From an uncultured Halieaceae bacterium (GTDB lineage Bacteria; Pseudomonadota; Gammaproteobacteria; Pseudomonadales; Halieaceae): a stretch of DNA of 6,170 bases. This document shows, in pieces, positions 5,839 to 6,170 of this stretch. Where the stretch lies: assembly GCA_938045215.1 (NCBI GenBank), contig CALINF010000256.1, forward strand, positions 1 to 6,170. The letters run 5' to 3'. The notes below the pieces were generated by a model. It was given only the letters and a program-made list of their open reading frames with translations. It did no database searches and had not been told where the DNA came from. The translations under genes and the position numbers were made by a program. Position 1 is the stretch's first letter. Each line of letters begins with the position of its first letter.

Positions 5839-6170
5839 TGATAAGCATTGGCACCGACATACTTGAAGTTGCGCGCATTGAGCAAACCCTGACGCGTTTG
5901 GGCGACAGATTTGTCAGGCGTATCCTCACGAATGCAGAACAACTGGAATATCACGCCAGCCGCAATGGCGCTCGCCTCCTGGCCAAACGTTTTGCTGGTA
6001 AGGAAGCGGTCGCCAAAGCGCTAGGAACAGGGATAGGTAGAGGTGTTAGCTGGCAAGATATACATATCGAACATGATCATGCCGGCGCGCCTTTGGTCAA
6101 CCTGACAGGTGGTGCCGATACCGTTGCGCGTTCAAGAGGGGGGAAGAAAATCCTGCTCAGCCTGTCGGAT
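5838..6170 (+). CDS. acpS: Holo-[acyl-carrier-protein] synthase (3' partial)
   Basis: AcpS transfers 4'-phosphopantetheine from coenzyme A to the conserved serine of acyl carrier protein, making it active for fatty acid synthesis in the cytoplasm. The frame opens with GTG 5838 and is still open at the window edge. The 111 residues seen leave about 14 missing compared with the usual length of about 125. The N-terminus VISIGTDILEVARIE has the metal-binding Asp7, and RFAGKEAVAKALGTGIGRG has Glu56, the second metal ligand, with Lys55 before it. The last residues, ILLSLSD, match the penultimate conserved strand of the family. The GTG shares one base with the recO stop (TAGTG), and AGGAGA precedes it, so translation is coupled. 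In many gammaproteobacteria pdxJ lies between recO and acpS; here it does not. This gene was identified by direct translation of the window's last 333 bases. Confidence 0.95.
   Translation, partial: MISIGTDILEVARIEQTLTRLGDRFVRRILTNAEQLEYHASRNGARLLAKRFAGKEAVAKALGTGIGRGVSWQDIHIEHDHAGAPLVNLTGGADTVARSRGGKKILLSLSD

Overview
The window is a dense, one-directional (+ strand) run of housekeeping genes from a gammaproteobacterium. The order is the end of a mucD/degP-type periplasmic protease gene, then lepA, lepB, a DUF4845 gene, rnc, era, recO and the start of acpS. The mucD-lepA-lepB-DUF4845-rnc-era-recO order is familiar from Pseudomonas and related marine gammaproteobacteria (Pseudomonadales/Cellvibrionales-like). 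The presence of a DUF4845 gene between lepB and rnc, absent in E. coli, supports that placement. The base composition looks moderately GC-rich. I cannot name a genus from sequence alone.

Layout: 1-243 encodes the last 80 residues of the protease, its terminal PDZ domain. The 154 bases at 244-397 form the only sizeable gap. They hold a 7-bp hairpin without a T-tract and a TACAAT -10-like box, so lepA probably has its own promoter. From lepA onward the genes are packed closely: 15 nt between lepA and lepB, 36 nt to the DUF4845 gene, 6 nt to rnc, an 8-nt overlap of rnc with era, 25 nt to recO, and a 1-nt TAGTG overlap of recO with acpS. No terminator-like structure was seen after lepA, so the stretch from lepA to acpS is best read as one operon or a set of overlapping transcripts.

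How the genes work together: LepA is a ribosome-associated GTPase acting in translation and ribosome assembly. LepB cleaves signal peptides of exported proteins. RNase III and Era act in rRNA processing and 30S maturation. RecO loads RecA on gapped DNA. AcpS activates acyl carrier protein for lipid synthesis. The upstream protease belongs to envelope quality control. The grouping is a growth and envelope housekeeping cluster, not an accessory island.

The main departure from the common gammaproteobacterial layout is that pdxJ, which often sits between recO and acpS, is absent there: recO runs straight into acpS. Every protein examined has its key catalytic or binding motifs. I found no mobile element, CRISPR, tRNA, rRNA, or evidence of a previously undescribed system.
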